Below, piece by piece: positions 47,476 to 56,257 of a stretch of 64,000 nt of DNA. Made by a program: the position numbers and the translations under genes. Origin of the DNA: Streptomyces sp. AC558_RSS880 (GTDB lineage: Bacteria; Actinomycetota; Actinomycetes; Streptomycetales; Streptomycetaceae); NCBI RefSeq assembly GCF_019049255.1, contig NZ_JAGMUJ010000030.1, positions 248,001 to 312,000 on the forward strand, given 5' to 3'. The first letter of the stretch is position 1. Each line of letters opens with the position of its first letter. The notes below the pieces were generated by a model. It searched no databases, was not told the origin of the DNA, and saw only the letters and a program-made list of their open reading frames with translations.

Positions 47476-48327
47476 ATGACCACTACCCGGATGGAGGGCC
47501 CCTGCCTGCCCTCGTACCGCACGCTGTCCACACTCGCGCTGTCCGAGCCCGAGGACCACGTTCGTGAACTCACCGACTGGGTGGAGCACGCCTCCGCCGT
47601 CACGGCAGCCCCTGGGGCGCAGAACAGCTGGGACACGGCCTACAAGTGGCTGCGCCTCGCCCAGGGCCTGCGCACGGTGACGTTCGACATGTCCTACGAC
47701 GACGGCGGCATGTGCTCGGCGGGCCTTGACTTCGATGCCGTCTGGACCGAGATGATGGAGGAGTGGCAGCAGCACCAGGTGCGCCTTGGCTACCTGCGCG
47801 CAGCGCTTGAAGGATTCGTCCGGCTGCTGCACCCGGACACCCCGGAGCTTGGACTGGCCGTCGAGGCCGCGGAACGGCGGCTGCACCACCACGGCGACGC
47901 ATGGCCTGTGCACGCTCGCGCGGTCGCCGACCATCTGCGGACGCACATCCCGGACGAGATGCCAGGCGTCGGCACACCGGTGGCGGCAGCGGTGACCCAA
48001 GCGATTGCCCTGCACGAGATGGCCGTTCACGGTCGTGCTGCCGTCCCCGAGCCGGGCAGCGACGCGGACGCGAAGGTCTTTCCCACCGGGCACGCCGAGG
48101 TCTGCGCGGTGAAGGAAGCCTCCACGGTTCTGCTGCTGGGGATACAGATGCTGATGGCGGCAGCGGTGCAGGAGGACCGCGTCGCCGTCTTCGACGACAA
48201 GTACCTTCTCGACGGCATGTGGATTCCCGACTCCTCCGGCGGCAGCCGTTGGGTGGATGAAGAGATGCCCTACGGCGAGTACCTCTCAGTCCTCCACCTT
48301 CAGCCCGGCGAGCCGCCCGAGCTCTGA
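47476..48327 (+). CDS. Hypothetical island protein
   Basis: 283 residues, soluble, helix-rich, with several Trp and an acidic C-terminus (YGEYLSVLHLQPGEPPEL). No motif I can name. A His-rich patch (RRLHHHGDAWPVHARA) could bind metal. It follows the putative methyltransferase by 59 bp on the same strand and ends at a shared bidirectional terminator, so it probably belongs to the same transcript. Confidence 0.65.
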   Translation: MTTTRMEGPCLPSYRTLSTLALSEPEDHVRELTDWVEHASAVTAAPGAQNSWDTAYKWLRLAQGLRTVTFDMSYDDGGMCSAGLDFDAVWTEMMEEWQQHQVRLGYLRAALEGFVRLLHPDTPELGLAVEAAERRLHHHGDAWPVHARAVADHLRTHIPDEMPGVGTPVAAAVTQAIALHEMAVHGRAAVPEPGSDADAKVFPTGHAEVCAVKEASTVLLLGIQMLMAAAVQEDRVAVFDDKYLLDGMWIPDSSGGSRWVDEEMPYGEYLSVLHLQPGEPPEL

Positions 48328-48383
48328 TTTCCGCCACCAGCAGCGCCCTGCGGTGGCCATGTCGGCACCCCAGGGCTCACAAA

Positions 48384-48426
48384 CGATGGGTGGGGCCCGA
48401 AGCATGGCTTCGGGCCCCACCCATCG
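48384..48426. terminator. Perfect 20-bp bidirectional terminator
   Basis: Arms CGATGGGTGGGGCCCGAAGC and exact complement with a 3-base loop ATG, between convergent genes ending at 48327 (plus) and 48444 (minus). It separates the methyltransferase unit from the leftward defence unit. Confidence 0.92.
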
Positions 48427-48443
48427 CGGCTGCCTGGCACGTA

Positions 48444-49244
48444 TCAGGTCATGCACCAGCCGGAGTCGCACGCCCCCTCATCCTCATCGACGTCACTTTC
48501 CCCCGGGTTCTGATCCGGGATGGCCTGGGTGAGCGGGATGCCGTACCTCGTGAGATACACGGCATCCCGCCCGAGTGTGGCCCGCCGATGGTTGATCGTC
48601 TCCTCCAGCCGGACCGACTGGGCGAACAACTCGGGCTCGTGCCGACGCTGGTGGCGCCAGGCGTCGACGGTGCGGAAGGGGCAGAAGAAGCAGGAGCTCT
48701 TGGGCGGTACCGGCAGGCCGGCCCCGGCGATGATGCGCTCGCAGTCGTCCCGGCGCAGCCCGAGGTCGAGGAGGGGGTACTCGATGACCTCGTGAGGTTC
48801 CCTCCGCCGACGGTTGGCGCGATGGATTTCGTCGACCGATATGCCGATACCGACCGCCGCCGGGGCCTCTGCGGTGGCGCCGTGCTCCCGAAGCCACCGC
48901 CCGACCACCTTGATCTTGAAGTCGGCGGTGCAGTTGCGGCGGCCAGGAGCGCCGTTGGCCATGCGGACGGGGATGGGGATCGACCGGGTGTCCGGCCGGT
49001 TCAGCCGCTGCATGAGCGTTTCCGTGGCCCCGTCGCGTCGGCGCCGCTTGAGTTCGTGGATGTCCAGTCCCGCACGTGCGGCGTACGGGATGGCGATCTC
49101 ACGGACGTAGGCAAGGGTCGCGGGGTGCTCGCTGTCGTCGCCAACGTTGGCGAACAGGAAGGCGCGGAAATCGATCTCTTTGCGAGCTGCCAGCACGAGC
49201 AGGGCGGTGCTCTGGACACCGCCTCCGTAGGAAACGACCTTCAT
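48444..49244 (-). CDS. PP-loop ATPase, phosphoadenosine-phosphosulfate-reductase-like
   Basis: 266 residues. The PP-loop SYGGGVQS (5-12) is at the N-terminus, followed by VGDDSEHPATLAYVRE. Cys residues cluster in NCTADFKIKV, in SSCFFCPFR and at the terminal CDSGWC, a pattern able to hold an Fe-S cluster. It is distinct from SspD (SGGKDS loop). Related stand-alone proteins occur in Streptomyces and in actinophages (memory); the substrate is unknown, with sulfur transfer or nucleotide modification the usual options. ATG 49244 puts the PP-loop at the expected place. Confidence 0.78.
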   Translation of the reverse strand: MKVVSYGGGVQSTALLVLAARKEIDFRAFLFANVGDDSEHPATLAYVREIAIPYAARAGLDIHELKRRRRDGATETLMQRLNRPDTRSIPIPVRMANGAPGRRNCTADFKIKVVGRWLREHGATAEAPAAVGIGISVDEIHRANRRRREPHEVIEYPLLDLGLRRDDCERIIAGAGLPVPPKSSCFFCPFRTVDAWRHQRRHEPELFAQSVRLEETINHRRATLGRDAVYLTRYGIPLTQAIPDQNPGESDVDEDEGACDSGWCMT

Positions 49245-49441
49245 CCGAGGACGGTTGGGCTCACGGGTAGCGGCCGGGGAGATGGAGTCGGTGGGATCGG
49301 CGTGATGGGCTCCGGGCCTCTGCTGCAAGATCGACATATGAGAGACAGTATGGATACAGTGATCAAGAAGCAAGTGTTTCTCTCACTGCTGTCGGCGAAC
49401 GCGGAGGTTGGTCACTGCTGCTGGCGTCCAAAGACCGGGGG

Positions 49442-50089
49442 CTAGGGCTGGGGCTTGATGGTGACGGAGTATCCCTGAGCCAGGACGGACGTCAGGAACT
49501 CGGCTGCGGCGCCATGGTCAGCGCTTGCGAACGTCTGAGCAGCAGGCGGTGGCTGTCGAGGTGGGCGCGCCGTCGGGGCCTTGAGTCTTCGACCACGAGG
49601 CTTCTGAGGAGCGCGCTGTCCTGCACGCAGTGCAGCGACTTCGGCAGCGACGATGGGTCGCTGCCGCTGTCGTGCGTCGTCCAGGATCGTCTCAAGGAGC
49701 CACAGCGGAGAACCGGAGAGGAGGAGATCGGCCTCGGCGATCCGCTGCCGGTTGCGCCACCGAGAGATGGCCTGCGCGTCCCGTCCCAGAACACGTGCTG
49801 CCTCCTGGATACCGACGACGACCGGGAGGTGCTCCTTGTCCTCCGGGTCGTAGCCGAGCGGGATACCAGCCTTATGCCGGGCGAGCCGTTCCCGGTCGAC
49901 TTTGCGGTCGCCTTCGCCGTCAAGTCGCATGACCGTGCTCAGCAGCCAGTATGGATTGCCCGACGCGATCAGATCGGGCTCGTCGAGCTTGCCCTCCGTC
50001 CGCCACCGTTGCGACGTCTGCGGCTCCACGTGGAAGAGGAAGGCAATCTCGGCGTGCCCGAGGAGGAACGGGACGCGTACCTGTGCCAT
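49442..50089 (-). CDS. Protein with two tandem helix-turn-helix (MerR/excisionase-like) units
   Basis: 215 residues. Two similar blocks are visible: residues about 6-50 (LLGHAEIAFLFHVEPQTSQRWRTEGKL ending GNPYWLLSTVM) and about 80-125 (VVGIQEAARVLGRDAQAISRWRNRQRI ending GSPLWLLETIL). Each has an HTH with a trailing xGxPxWLLxTxx signature, so this is an internal duplication. The C-terminal 80 residues are basic, Pro-rich and probably unfolded. It may be the DNA-recognition or regulatory subunit of the leftward defence operon, 74 bp downstream of the PLD gene. ATG 50089. Confidence 0.72.
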   Translation of the reverse strand: MAQVRVPFLLGHAEIAFLFHVEPQTSQRWRTEGKLDEPDLIASGNPYWLLSTVMRLDGEGDRKVDRERLARHKAGIPLGYDPEDKEHLPVVVGIQEAARVLGRDAQAISRWRNRQRIAEADLLLSGSPLWLLETILDDARQRQRPIVAAEVAALRAGQRAPQKPRGRRLKAPTARPPRQPPPAAQTFASADHGAAAEFLTSVLAQGYSVTIKPQP

Positions 50090-50163
50090 GAAACGGCCTT
50101 CCCCATCACCCTGTGCCCGTGTTCGTCGGCGACGTGCTGGCAGGCCACGCCGTGGCTGTGATC

Positions 50164-51060
50164 TTAGGCGTGCTCGATGCCGGGGCGCAGCTCCCATGAG
50201 CCCACCTCGGTGTAATAGCGGCCGAAGTGCTGTAGCCAGGCCGCGAGGGTCTCCGTCGTCCTGCGCGCCTGGTCCTCGGGGTCTCCTGTCCGTTCCACGA
50301 TGGCCTTCTGGAGCTCGATGTTGCTGAGGCGCTCGCCGACGAGCAGCTTGTGGAGTTCTGGGATGGCGTGCAGCCGAGCTTCGACCGCCGCATTGAAGTC
50401 GTGCTCCGCCAAACCTGCCGGGACATCGAGCATGGCAAGGTCCTGGATGATGCCGGCCTCAACCGGCGAGGTGAATCGCGTTCGCCCGCTGTACAGCGCG
50501 AACACGTTCTCCGGGCGCCTCGTCTCCGGGTACCAGAGGGGGGCGGGTTCACCCTCGGCCGGAGGCGGGATGCGTTCCTCCTTCAGAAGTTCTGCCTGCT
50601 GCCGGACAAGGGCGGCCACCACGGGTGTTGCAGCTGTCGAGCGGGACTCGATCTGGCTGAGAACGCGCTGCACTTCGGGATGGGTGAGGGGTACATCCAG
50701 CAAGAGCTCCACGTTGGCGTTGGGGACTCGGCCGGTGGCCTTGCCGGTCAGGTTCGCGGATCCGACCAGGCATCGGTCGTCGGCGACGTAGATCTTGGCA
50801 TGCAGCGACGGGCAGAGAGTGATCTTGACGCGTTCGTCCCGTTCCGCCGCCTCGATGATCTCGGGGTCGGAGACTCCGGCGGCTACTTCCGCCGGAGTCC
50901 AGCGCGTGACGCATTCGATCTTCTCCACCGAGGCCGGCACCGAGGCGAGGGTCTCCTCGAAGACGGTCTTCTTGATGAAGGGCGCCACAAGGGCGACTCG
51001 CGTCGTGGCACCCTTCATCAGGTCGGCTATCTGCTGCCAGACGTGGTCCGGCTGCGTCAC
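50164..51060 (-). CDS. Phospholipase D-type (HKD) nuclease-like protein
   Basis: 298 residues. The N-terminal half is a PLD fold with one HKD motif, HAKIYVADD (H87, K89, D94), followed by GSANLTGKATG; N-terminal strands VALVAPFIK fit. Single-motif PLD proteins act as dimers and include nucleases such as BfiI and Nuc. The C-terminal half is helical. Its ATG overlaps the stop of the GHKL gene (ATGA), so production is coupled. It is the likely DNA-cutting member of the helicase-GHKL-PLD set. Confidence 0.82.
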   Translation of the reverse strand: MTQPDHVWQQIADLMKGATTRVALVAPFIKKTVFEETLASVPASVEKIECVTRWTPAEVAAGVSDPEIIEAAERDERVKITLCPSLHAKIYVADDRCLVGSANLTGKATGRVPNANVELLLDVPLTHPEVQRVLSQIESRSTAATPVVAALVRQQAELLKEERIPPPAEGEPAPLWYPETRRPENVFALYSGRTRFTSPVEAGIIQDLAMLDVPAGLAEHDFNAAVEARLHAIPELHKLLVGERLSNIELQKAIVERTGDPEDQARRTTETLAAWLQHFGRYYTEVGSWELRPGIEHA

Positions 51061-52952
51061 TCGTCATCGCTCCCGTCTTCGATGAAGTCGCGGGCGTAGC
51101 GGCCCCAGTCGCGCCGGGCGTCCGAGATCCTGGCGCGGTCCCGCTTGTTGGGGATCTCGTCCTCCATGCGGGCCCAGGAGAAGACGAGGAGTTTGAAGGT
51201 GTCGGAGGCGCGGGCGAGACGTTGGCGGAGTTCGGTCTCGCTCGCGTCTTCGGGCACGTCTTCAAGGACGGTCATCAGCTCGCTGTGCAGCGGGTGTTCG
51301 GTGTTGAAGATCACCTGCAGCATGCCGGCCATGAGGTCGATGTTGAAGAACGCCGTGGAGTCCTGCGGGCTGGAGATCCAGCGAACACGCCAGTCTTTCT
51401 CCAGTGCCTCGTCGACCATGGACTGGGCGGTGTGCTCGTCGAGGTGATGCCGCTCGGTGAGCGCCGCGAACTGCTCCTGGCGCTTGTCCTTCTCGGTGGC
51501 CTCCTCTGCCAGGCGGTCGGTCGTTCCCGTATGACCGTCCTCCTGTCGGCGCTTCACCGCGTCCGTGGCCTTGGACGTGACGACGTCGTCGTGGCGCTTC
51601 TTGCCTCCCCGGTTGCCCAGCGTCTGCTGCCTCAGCTTCCGCCGCATTGCGGGAAGGAGGTTCTTCTCCAGGTAGACCGCGAGATCGATCAACGGAAGGC
51701 GCGGGTCGCCGAACTCGGCGATGCGGTCCTTGAACGCCTTGGGCGTCTCGTCCCCCTCGGCCTCGGCCGTCCAGTCGAAGTGGGCGAGAGACGAGAAGAC
51801 CGTGGCGGTCTGCTTGTTGTTTGTGACGCCGAAGATGTCGTCGAGCTCCGGGGGGAATTCCACCTCGACGCCCCACCAGCGCTCGACGGGGTCGTACCCG
51901 ATGGCCCACTTGGAATCGAGGTCAAGTTCGCGCCCCTGCCGGACCAGGGAAATCCCGATGTTCCGACGAGCATGCTGACCCCACGGCTGGAAACCGGGGT
52001 TCCCGTTGGGGTTCGCGTTGTCGGGCCACGGGTGACCTTCGACATCGGCGCGGCGGGCCTCGGGCCGGGCGATGGATGCCCGCACCTTCACGTTGTGCTT
52101 CGTCCCATCGACCGTGATCGGGAAGTAGGCGACCCCGGGTTCCTTCTCGTTGCCCATGTCGAAGGGCTCGAACATGGGCTTGTTCCCGAATGGGGGCGGC
52201 GTCCCCGTTGAGTCCATGAGGTACAGGGGGTCGTTGGGCTCGGCGAAGTACGCTCCGTTGTCTCCTTCGAGGACCTTTGCTTCGCGGACCGGCGCCATCT
52301 TGATCTCCACCCTGCCGTCGTGGAGGTAGTGCCGGTACACACGGCCGATCAGCTCGGCAGTGTTGCGCAGGGTGGCGCCGGCGCCGTGCCATTTGACCCG
52401 GTCAAGGTTTGACCAGACCACGAGGGTGCCGGTGGTTCCCAGCGGTGCCTCGCTGAGGTCGCTCCAGTACTCTGGCACGGGGTGGTGTACGGGACTGGGG
52501 ACGTCGTCGAGTCCGCCGTTGATCTCCTCAAGATCGAGGTAGGTGTACATGGCGTTCGGGGCCCCATTGGTCCATGACCAGACCTCGACCTTGGTGCACT
52601 GGGACATGCTGGAGTTGGGCAGACCCATGCCAAAGCGTCCGATGCGGTTGCGGTCACCCCCGAGGCCGTCGCCGTACTTCAAGGCGCGCCGCAGGCGTTC
52701 GGCGTCCATCCCCCTGCCGTTGTCAAGGACAGCTATGGTGTCCACCCGGTGCCTCGTCTGCGTGGCGCCCTGCACTGGGCTCTCGCAGGCGAAGACCTGA
52801 ACCAGAGTGGCTTCCGCGTCGATGCTGTTGTCGATCAGCTCGGCTAGCGCGTAGGCGGTGTTCTTGTAGCCGCTGTCGCGCATGGCCTTGACGGTCAGCG
52901 AAGGGCTGACGATCCGGTATTTGCTTCCCTCGCCGGTCACGCGGTCTCCCAT
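51057..52952 (-). CDS. GHKL (Hsp90/MORC-like) ATPase
   Basis: 631 residues. The Bergerat ATP-binding fold is clear: N box ALAELIDNSIDAEAT (E38, N42), G1 VLDNGRGMD (75-83) and G2 RIGRFGMGLPNSSM (103-116). An S5-like transducer and a helical, charged C-terminus (KDKRQEQFAALTERHHLDEH) follow. MORC/MutL-type ATPases clamp or compact DNA. ATG 52952 lies inside the 3' end of the helicase gene (16-bp overlap), and the stop overlaps the PLD gene start, so all three are strictly co-translated. Confidence 0.85.
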   Translation of the reverse strand: MGDRVTGEGSKYRIVSPSLTVKAMRDSGYKNTAYALAELIDNSIDAEATLVQVFACESPVQGATQTRHRVDTIAVLDNGRGMDAERLRRALKYGDGLGGDRNRIGRFGMGLPNSSMSQCTKVEVWSWTNGAPNAMYTYLDLEEINGGLDDVPSPVHHPVPEYWSDLSEAPLGTTGTLVVWSNLDRVKWHGAGATLRNTAELIGRVYRHYLHDGRVEIKMAPVREAKVLEGDNGAYFAEPNDPLYLMDSTGTPPPFGNKPMFEPFDMGNEKEPGVAYFPITVDGTKHNVKVRASIARPEARRADVEGHPWPDNANPNGNPGFQPWGQHARRNIGISLVRQGRELDLDSKWAIGYDPVERWWGVEVEFPPELDDIFGVTNNKQTATVFSSLAHFDWTAEAEGDETPKAFKDRIAEFGDPRLPLIDLAVYLEKNLLPAMRRKLRQQTLGNRGGKKRHDDVVTSKATDAVKRRQEDGHTGTTDRLAEEATEKDKRQEQFAALTERHHLDEHTAQSMVDEALEKDWRVRWISSPQDSTAFFNIDLMAGMLQVIFNTEHPLHSELMTVLEDVPEDASETELRQRLARASDTFKLLVFSWARMEDEIPNKRDRARISDARRDWGRYARDFIEDGSDDE

Positions 52953-54565
52953 ACGTCTTCCCAATTGGTGAATGCCTCGGCCACGTCTCCGAACCCGGGC
53001 AGCTCCGGGTCGACGACGGTGACGATCTCGCAGGTGGTGGTTCCGCCGGCCTTGGGGCCGCGGATGACGCGGCCGACCATCTGGCTGTACAGGACCAGCG
53101 ACTTGGTCGGTCGGGCGATGATGGCAGCACTGGCCGCCGGGGCATCGAAGCCTGTGGTCAGGACCCCGAAGTTGCACAGAATCATGGGGCGTCGGCCGGC
53201 GCCCTTGAAGCGTCTGATGGCGTCGTTCCGGTGCCGGGGAGAGGACTCGCCGGTGACGAAGTCGGCATCGAGGCCGAGCGCCGACAGGACGGCGGCGATC
53301 AGGAGGCAGTGGTCAACGGAGGCCGCGAATACCAGGATCCTGCGGTGCTGGCGTTCCAGTAGCTCCAGCACGGTCTGGACGACCTTGAGGTTCCACTGCT
53401 CGTCGCGGGCCAGCGACGCGATGATGTCCGACGGGATGTCGAAGGACTTCGCGAGCAGTTGCTGATCGCGCGCGGACAGATGCAGGCCGGCTTCGGAGGC
53501 GACGGTCTTCATGATGGGCTTGGCCAGGTAGCCCTGTTCGATGAGGGCGGTTACCGGGTTGCTGTATCCGTCGATCTGCAGCATGACCTTCTGGCGGGCG
53601 AAGAAGTCCGACAGTCGCTCATCTTGCGTGACGTCCGCCCAGGTTCGGCCGGGGGTGGCCGTCAGGCCCAGCAAGCTGGCATCGGGGCGGATGGTGAGGG
53701 CGTCCACCACTCGCTGGTAGGTCGGCGCGATGATCTGATGAGCCTCGTCGAAGACGGTGAGGGTGCTGCGCGATGCGAGTTTGCGGAGAAGCTCCGGATC
53801 GCTCTTGTCCGCGGAGACGGCCTTCTCCAGCCCCAGGATGACAAGGCCGTCTGTCAGCGCCTGCACATCGGTGGGCGCCTCGCCCCACATCCGGACGACC
53901 GTAATCGGACGGTCGCCGAGCTTGGACCACGCGCGCTCGAACTCCGCAGCCGCCTGTTCCAGCAGTTCCTGCCCACGCGCCAGCCAGACCACGAGGGTGG
54001 GCTCGTGCTGCCGCAGATGGTCGGCGATCAGGTTCATTCCGGTGCGGGTCTTGCCCACGCCTGTCGGCAGGTGAAGGACAACCCGCCGCGGTCCGTCGTA
54101 CAGCAACTCTTTCACGCGTGCGGCTGCGCGCCGTTGGTGGGGGAACAGCCCGTACTCGGGTTCGGCGTCTTGCCGAAAAAGCGGGGGCAGCGCAGGCGCC
54201 CTGTCGACGCTGAAGCCGAAGAACTCCAGCAGTTGCCGCTGCTGCTCACTCGCCCACTTCAGACCGTTCAGGTAGAGAAGGGCATCGGTGCCCGCGCCGT
54301 CCGCTCCAAGACGTTGGGCAAGCTCTGTCTGCTTGTCGGCGGGCAGGAGCCGCAGCAGCTCCTCGCGGTCCGTGTGATCGGACACGAGCTTCTCGGCGTC
54401 CACCGTCACGGCGGCGACTGCTCGGAGCCGCTCATCGCTGGCGCTTCCGCCGTCGATGAGGTCGAGCAGAGCGCACATGTGCGTGCCGAGCCGCTCGCGG
54501 ATGTACGGCAACGGAGCGCTGTCCAGCACGGCTTGGAAGGACAGGCCGGGCGACCACGCTGTCAT
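52937..54565 (-). CDS. DEAH-type superfamily 2 helicase
   Basis: 542 residues. A helical N-terminal domain of about 140 residues precedes the motor: Q-region FPHQRRAAARV, Walker A PTGVGKT (167-173), DEAH (273-276), TATPGR (302-307), then the second RecA domain with ILVFAASVDHC, VTGESSPRHRN, LTTGFDAPAASAAI and motif VI QMVGRVIRG. This is the type I restriction/RadD-like helicase class. It is the first gene of the leftward operon and shares a 462-bp divergent promoter region with sspA. ATG 54565. Confidence 0.87.
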   Translation of the reverse strand: MTAWSPGLSFQAVLDSAPLPYIRERLGTHMCALLDLIDGGSASDERLRAVAAVTVDAEKLVSDHTDREELLRLLPADKQTELAQRLGADGAGTDALLYLNGLKWASEQQRQLLEFFGFSVDRAPALPPLFRQDAEPEYGLFPHQRRAAARVKELLYDGPRRVVLHLPTGVGKTRTGMNLIADHLRQHEPTLVVWLARGQELLEQAAAEFERAWSKLGDRPITVVRMWGEAPTDVQALTDGLVILGLEKAVSADKSDPELLRKLASRSTLTVFDEAHQIIAPTYQRVVDALTIRPDASLLGLTATPGRTWADVTQDERLSDFFARQKVMLQIDGYSNPVTALIEQGYLAKPIMKTVASEAGLHLSARDQQLLAKSFDIPSDIIASLARDEQWNLKVVQTVLELLERQHRRILVFAASVDHCLLIAAVLSALGLDADFVTGESSPRHRNDAIRRFKGAGRRPMILCNFGVLTTGFDAPAASAAIIARPTKSLVLYSQMVGRVIRGPKAGGTTTCEIVTVVDPELPGFGDVAEAFTNWEDVWETA

Positions 54566-55027
54566 CGATTCACCACCCCTGCGGAACAGGGGAGATTTCC
54601 CCTCGATGTCTGAATGGCCGTCAACACGCGGAGCCCCCGCCTCAGTTCTGTGCATGCAGAGCAGCCCGCAACTCTGAGTCGCCCCAGGGTTACAGTGCCT
54701 GATCACCATAAACCCACGCACTGACACTCGGGTCTCAGCGACTGATATTGGCAGCTCAGAGGTGTTGATGAGGGTGCGGCAGGCTCCGCCGAGGTTCTCG
54801 TACGGCCTCTGCGTCGATGCCCTTTCCCGATATGGGTTGCAGGCACCCAAGCAATAGGGAACATTAGTTCGAGTTGCAGTTTGCGTTCCGGGCTGAGTGT
54901 CGGTTTCGCTGACTGATCGATCTCGATCGCTACGATCGCGACTCACTCCTGGTGGTGCCCCCGGTGCACACGTCCGGGTTCCACCAGGAGTAGATTGTGT
55001 GCGGTGCTGAGCGAGACGAGGTGGGGT
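54566..55027. promoter_or_regulatory. Divergent promoter region between helicase operon and sspA
   Basis: No gene is seen. The region is A/T-richer than its surroundings (for example around 54840-54940). It contains a 6-bp hairpin AGGGGA/TCCCCT (54588-54603) just ahead of the helicase start, four closely spaced GATCG units (54914-54940) and an 11-bp inverted repeat at 54945-54991. It must hold the promoters for both arms, so coordinated control of modification and the helicase set is likely. Confidence 0.6.
54945..54991. promoter_or_regulatory. Eleven-bp perfect inverted repeat, candidate operator upstream of sspA
   Basis: Arms ACTCCTGGTGG (54945-54955) and CCACCAGGAGT (54981-54991) separated by 25 bp, 36 bp before the sspA start. 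Centre-to-centre spacing near three and a half helical turns would suit two repressor dimers or a looped operator. Alternatively it forms an mRNA hairpin in the leader. Confidence 0.5.
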
Positions 55028-56212
55028 ATGAGGGGTGAGTCCGAGGGGACGGTTTCGGCGTATTTCGACTACAATGCGACGGCTCCGATCCGGCCCGAAG
55101 CGTTGGCGGCAGTGTTGGAGGCCCTGCAGGCCGTCGGTAACGCGTCGAGTGTGCATCATCCCGGCCGGGAGGCCGCCCATCGTGTGGAGACTGCTCGTCG
55201 GCACCTTGCTGACCTGCTCGTTTGCTCGCCCGGGGAGATCATCTTCACGTCAGGGGCAACCGAGGCGAATAATCTGGCCCTGCGCGCGGCTCACCGCGGC
55301 GGGGCCCGGATCGTGACGAGCGGTGCGGAGCACCCCGCAGTGCTGGAGACCGCCCGGGATCTGACCCAATACGAGCCGGGATCACTGACTGTCCTGCCGA
55401 TGCGGGCAGACGGCCTGGTGGAAACCGGGGCCCTGGAGGAAGAGCTTGACCGGGGCGGTGTGAGTCTCGTCTCCCTGATGGCGGCCAACAATGAAACCGG
55501 GGTCCTCACCGACCTTGTTCCGGTCGTCAAGGCGGCGCATGCCGCAGGTGCGCTGGTCCACACGGATGCCACGCAGATGATCGGCCGGCTGCCCCTAGAC
55601 CTATCCGAAGTGGACGTTGACCTTCTGTCGCTGTCGGCCCACAAGTTTGGCGGCCCTCAAGGTGTTGGCGCACTGTTCGTACGACGTGGTACACCGCTGC
55701 CGTTCAGGCCGCTGATCACCGGTGGTGGGCAGGAGAAGGGGTGGAGGGCCGGCACGCTCAATGTGCCCGGGATCGCCGGTGCCGGAGCTGCCGCTGCGGC
55801 CGTCAGCCGTGACCTTGTCGATGACGTCGCCCGCGTGACCCAACTGCGCGATCAGCTTGAGCACATGGTGACCACGACTGTGGACGGATGCCGCATCAAC
55901 GGACAACAAGCCCCCCGCTTGCCCGGCGTGACGAGCATCACCTTCGCAGGCGCCCCCGCTGACGCAGTCATGGCCGCCATGCCGCACATAGCCGCATCCG
56001 ACGGAAGCGCCTGCGCCTCGGGAGCCCCAACTCCCAGCCACGTCTTGCTCGCCATGGGGTTGAGCCGGGAGGAAGCGGAGTGCACTGTGCGCTTCTCCCT
56101 CGGCTACGCCACAACCGCAGACGAGACCGCCGCAGCTGCCGAGGCGGTGGTCCGCGCGGTCCACCAGGTGCGCGCCGCCTTGGCAGCGACAGCCGGAGCC
56201 GCTGCTCACTGA
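55028..56212 (+). CDS. sspA: Cysteine desulfurase, SspA/DndA type
   Basis: 394 residues, NifS/IscS-like. N-terminal YFDYNATAPIRPEAL, GATEANNLAL, MAANNETGVL, PLP-binding Lys206 in SLSAHKFGGP, and the catalytic Cys329 in the short loop DGSACASGAP (class II-like arrangement). It would take sulfur from cysteine and pass persulfide to SspD. ATG 55028 has GAGGTGG ahead; a longer form from GTG 54995 is possible. First gene of the rightward operon, 45 bp before sspB. Confidence 0.9.
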   Translation: MRGESEGTVSAYFDYNATAPIRPEALAAVLEALQAVGNASSVHHPGREAAHRVETARRHLADLLVCSPGEIIFTSGATEANNLALRAAHRGGARIVTSGAEHPAVLETARDLTQYEPGSLTVLPMRADGLVETGALEEELDRGGVSLVSLMAANNETGVLTDLVPVVKAAHAAGALVHTDATQMIGRLPLDLSEVDVDLLSLSAHKFGGPQGVGALFVRRGTPLPFRPLITGGGQEKGWRAGTLNVPGIAGAGAAAAAVSRDLVDDVARVTQLRDQLEHMVTTTVDGCRINGQQAPRLPGVTSITFAGAPADAVMAAMPHIAASDGSACASGAPTPSHVLLAMGLSREEAECTVRFSLGYATTADETAAAAEAVVRAVHQVRAALAATAGAAAH

Positions 56213-56257
56213 CTTCAGCAGTTCCCTTTATCTCTTCGTGTATTGAGAGGCCCTCGT

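Noticed and set aside
54914..54940. Clustered GATCG words as a phosphorothioation target
   Set aside because: The sequence preference of this particular system cannot be read from its genes, and four copies may be chance.
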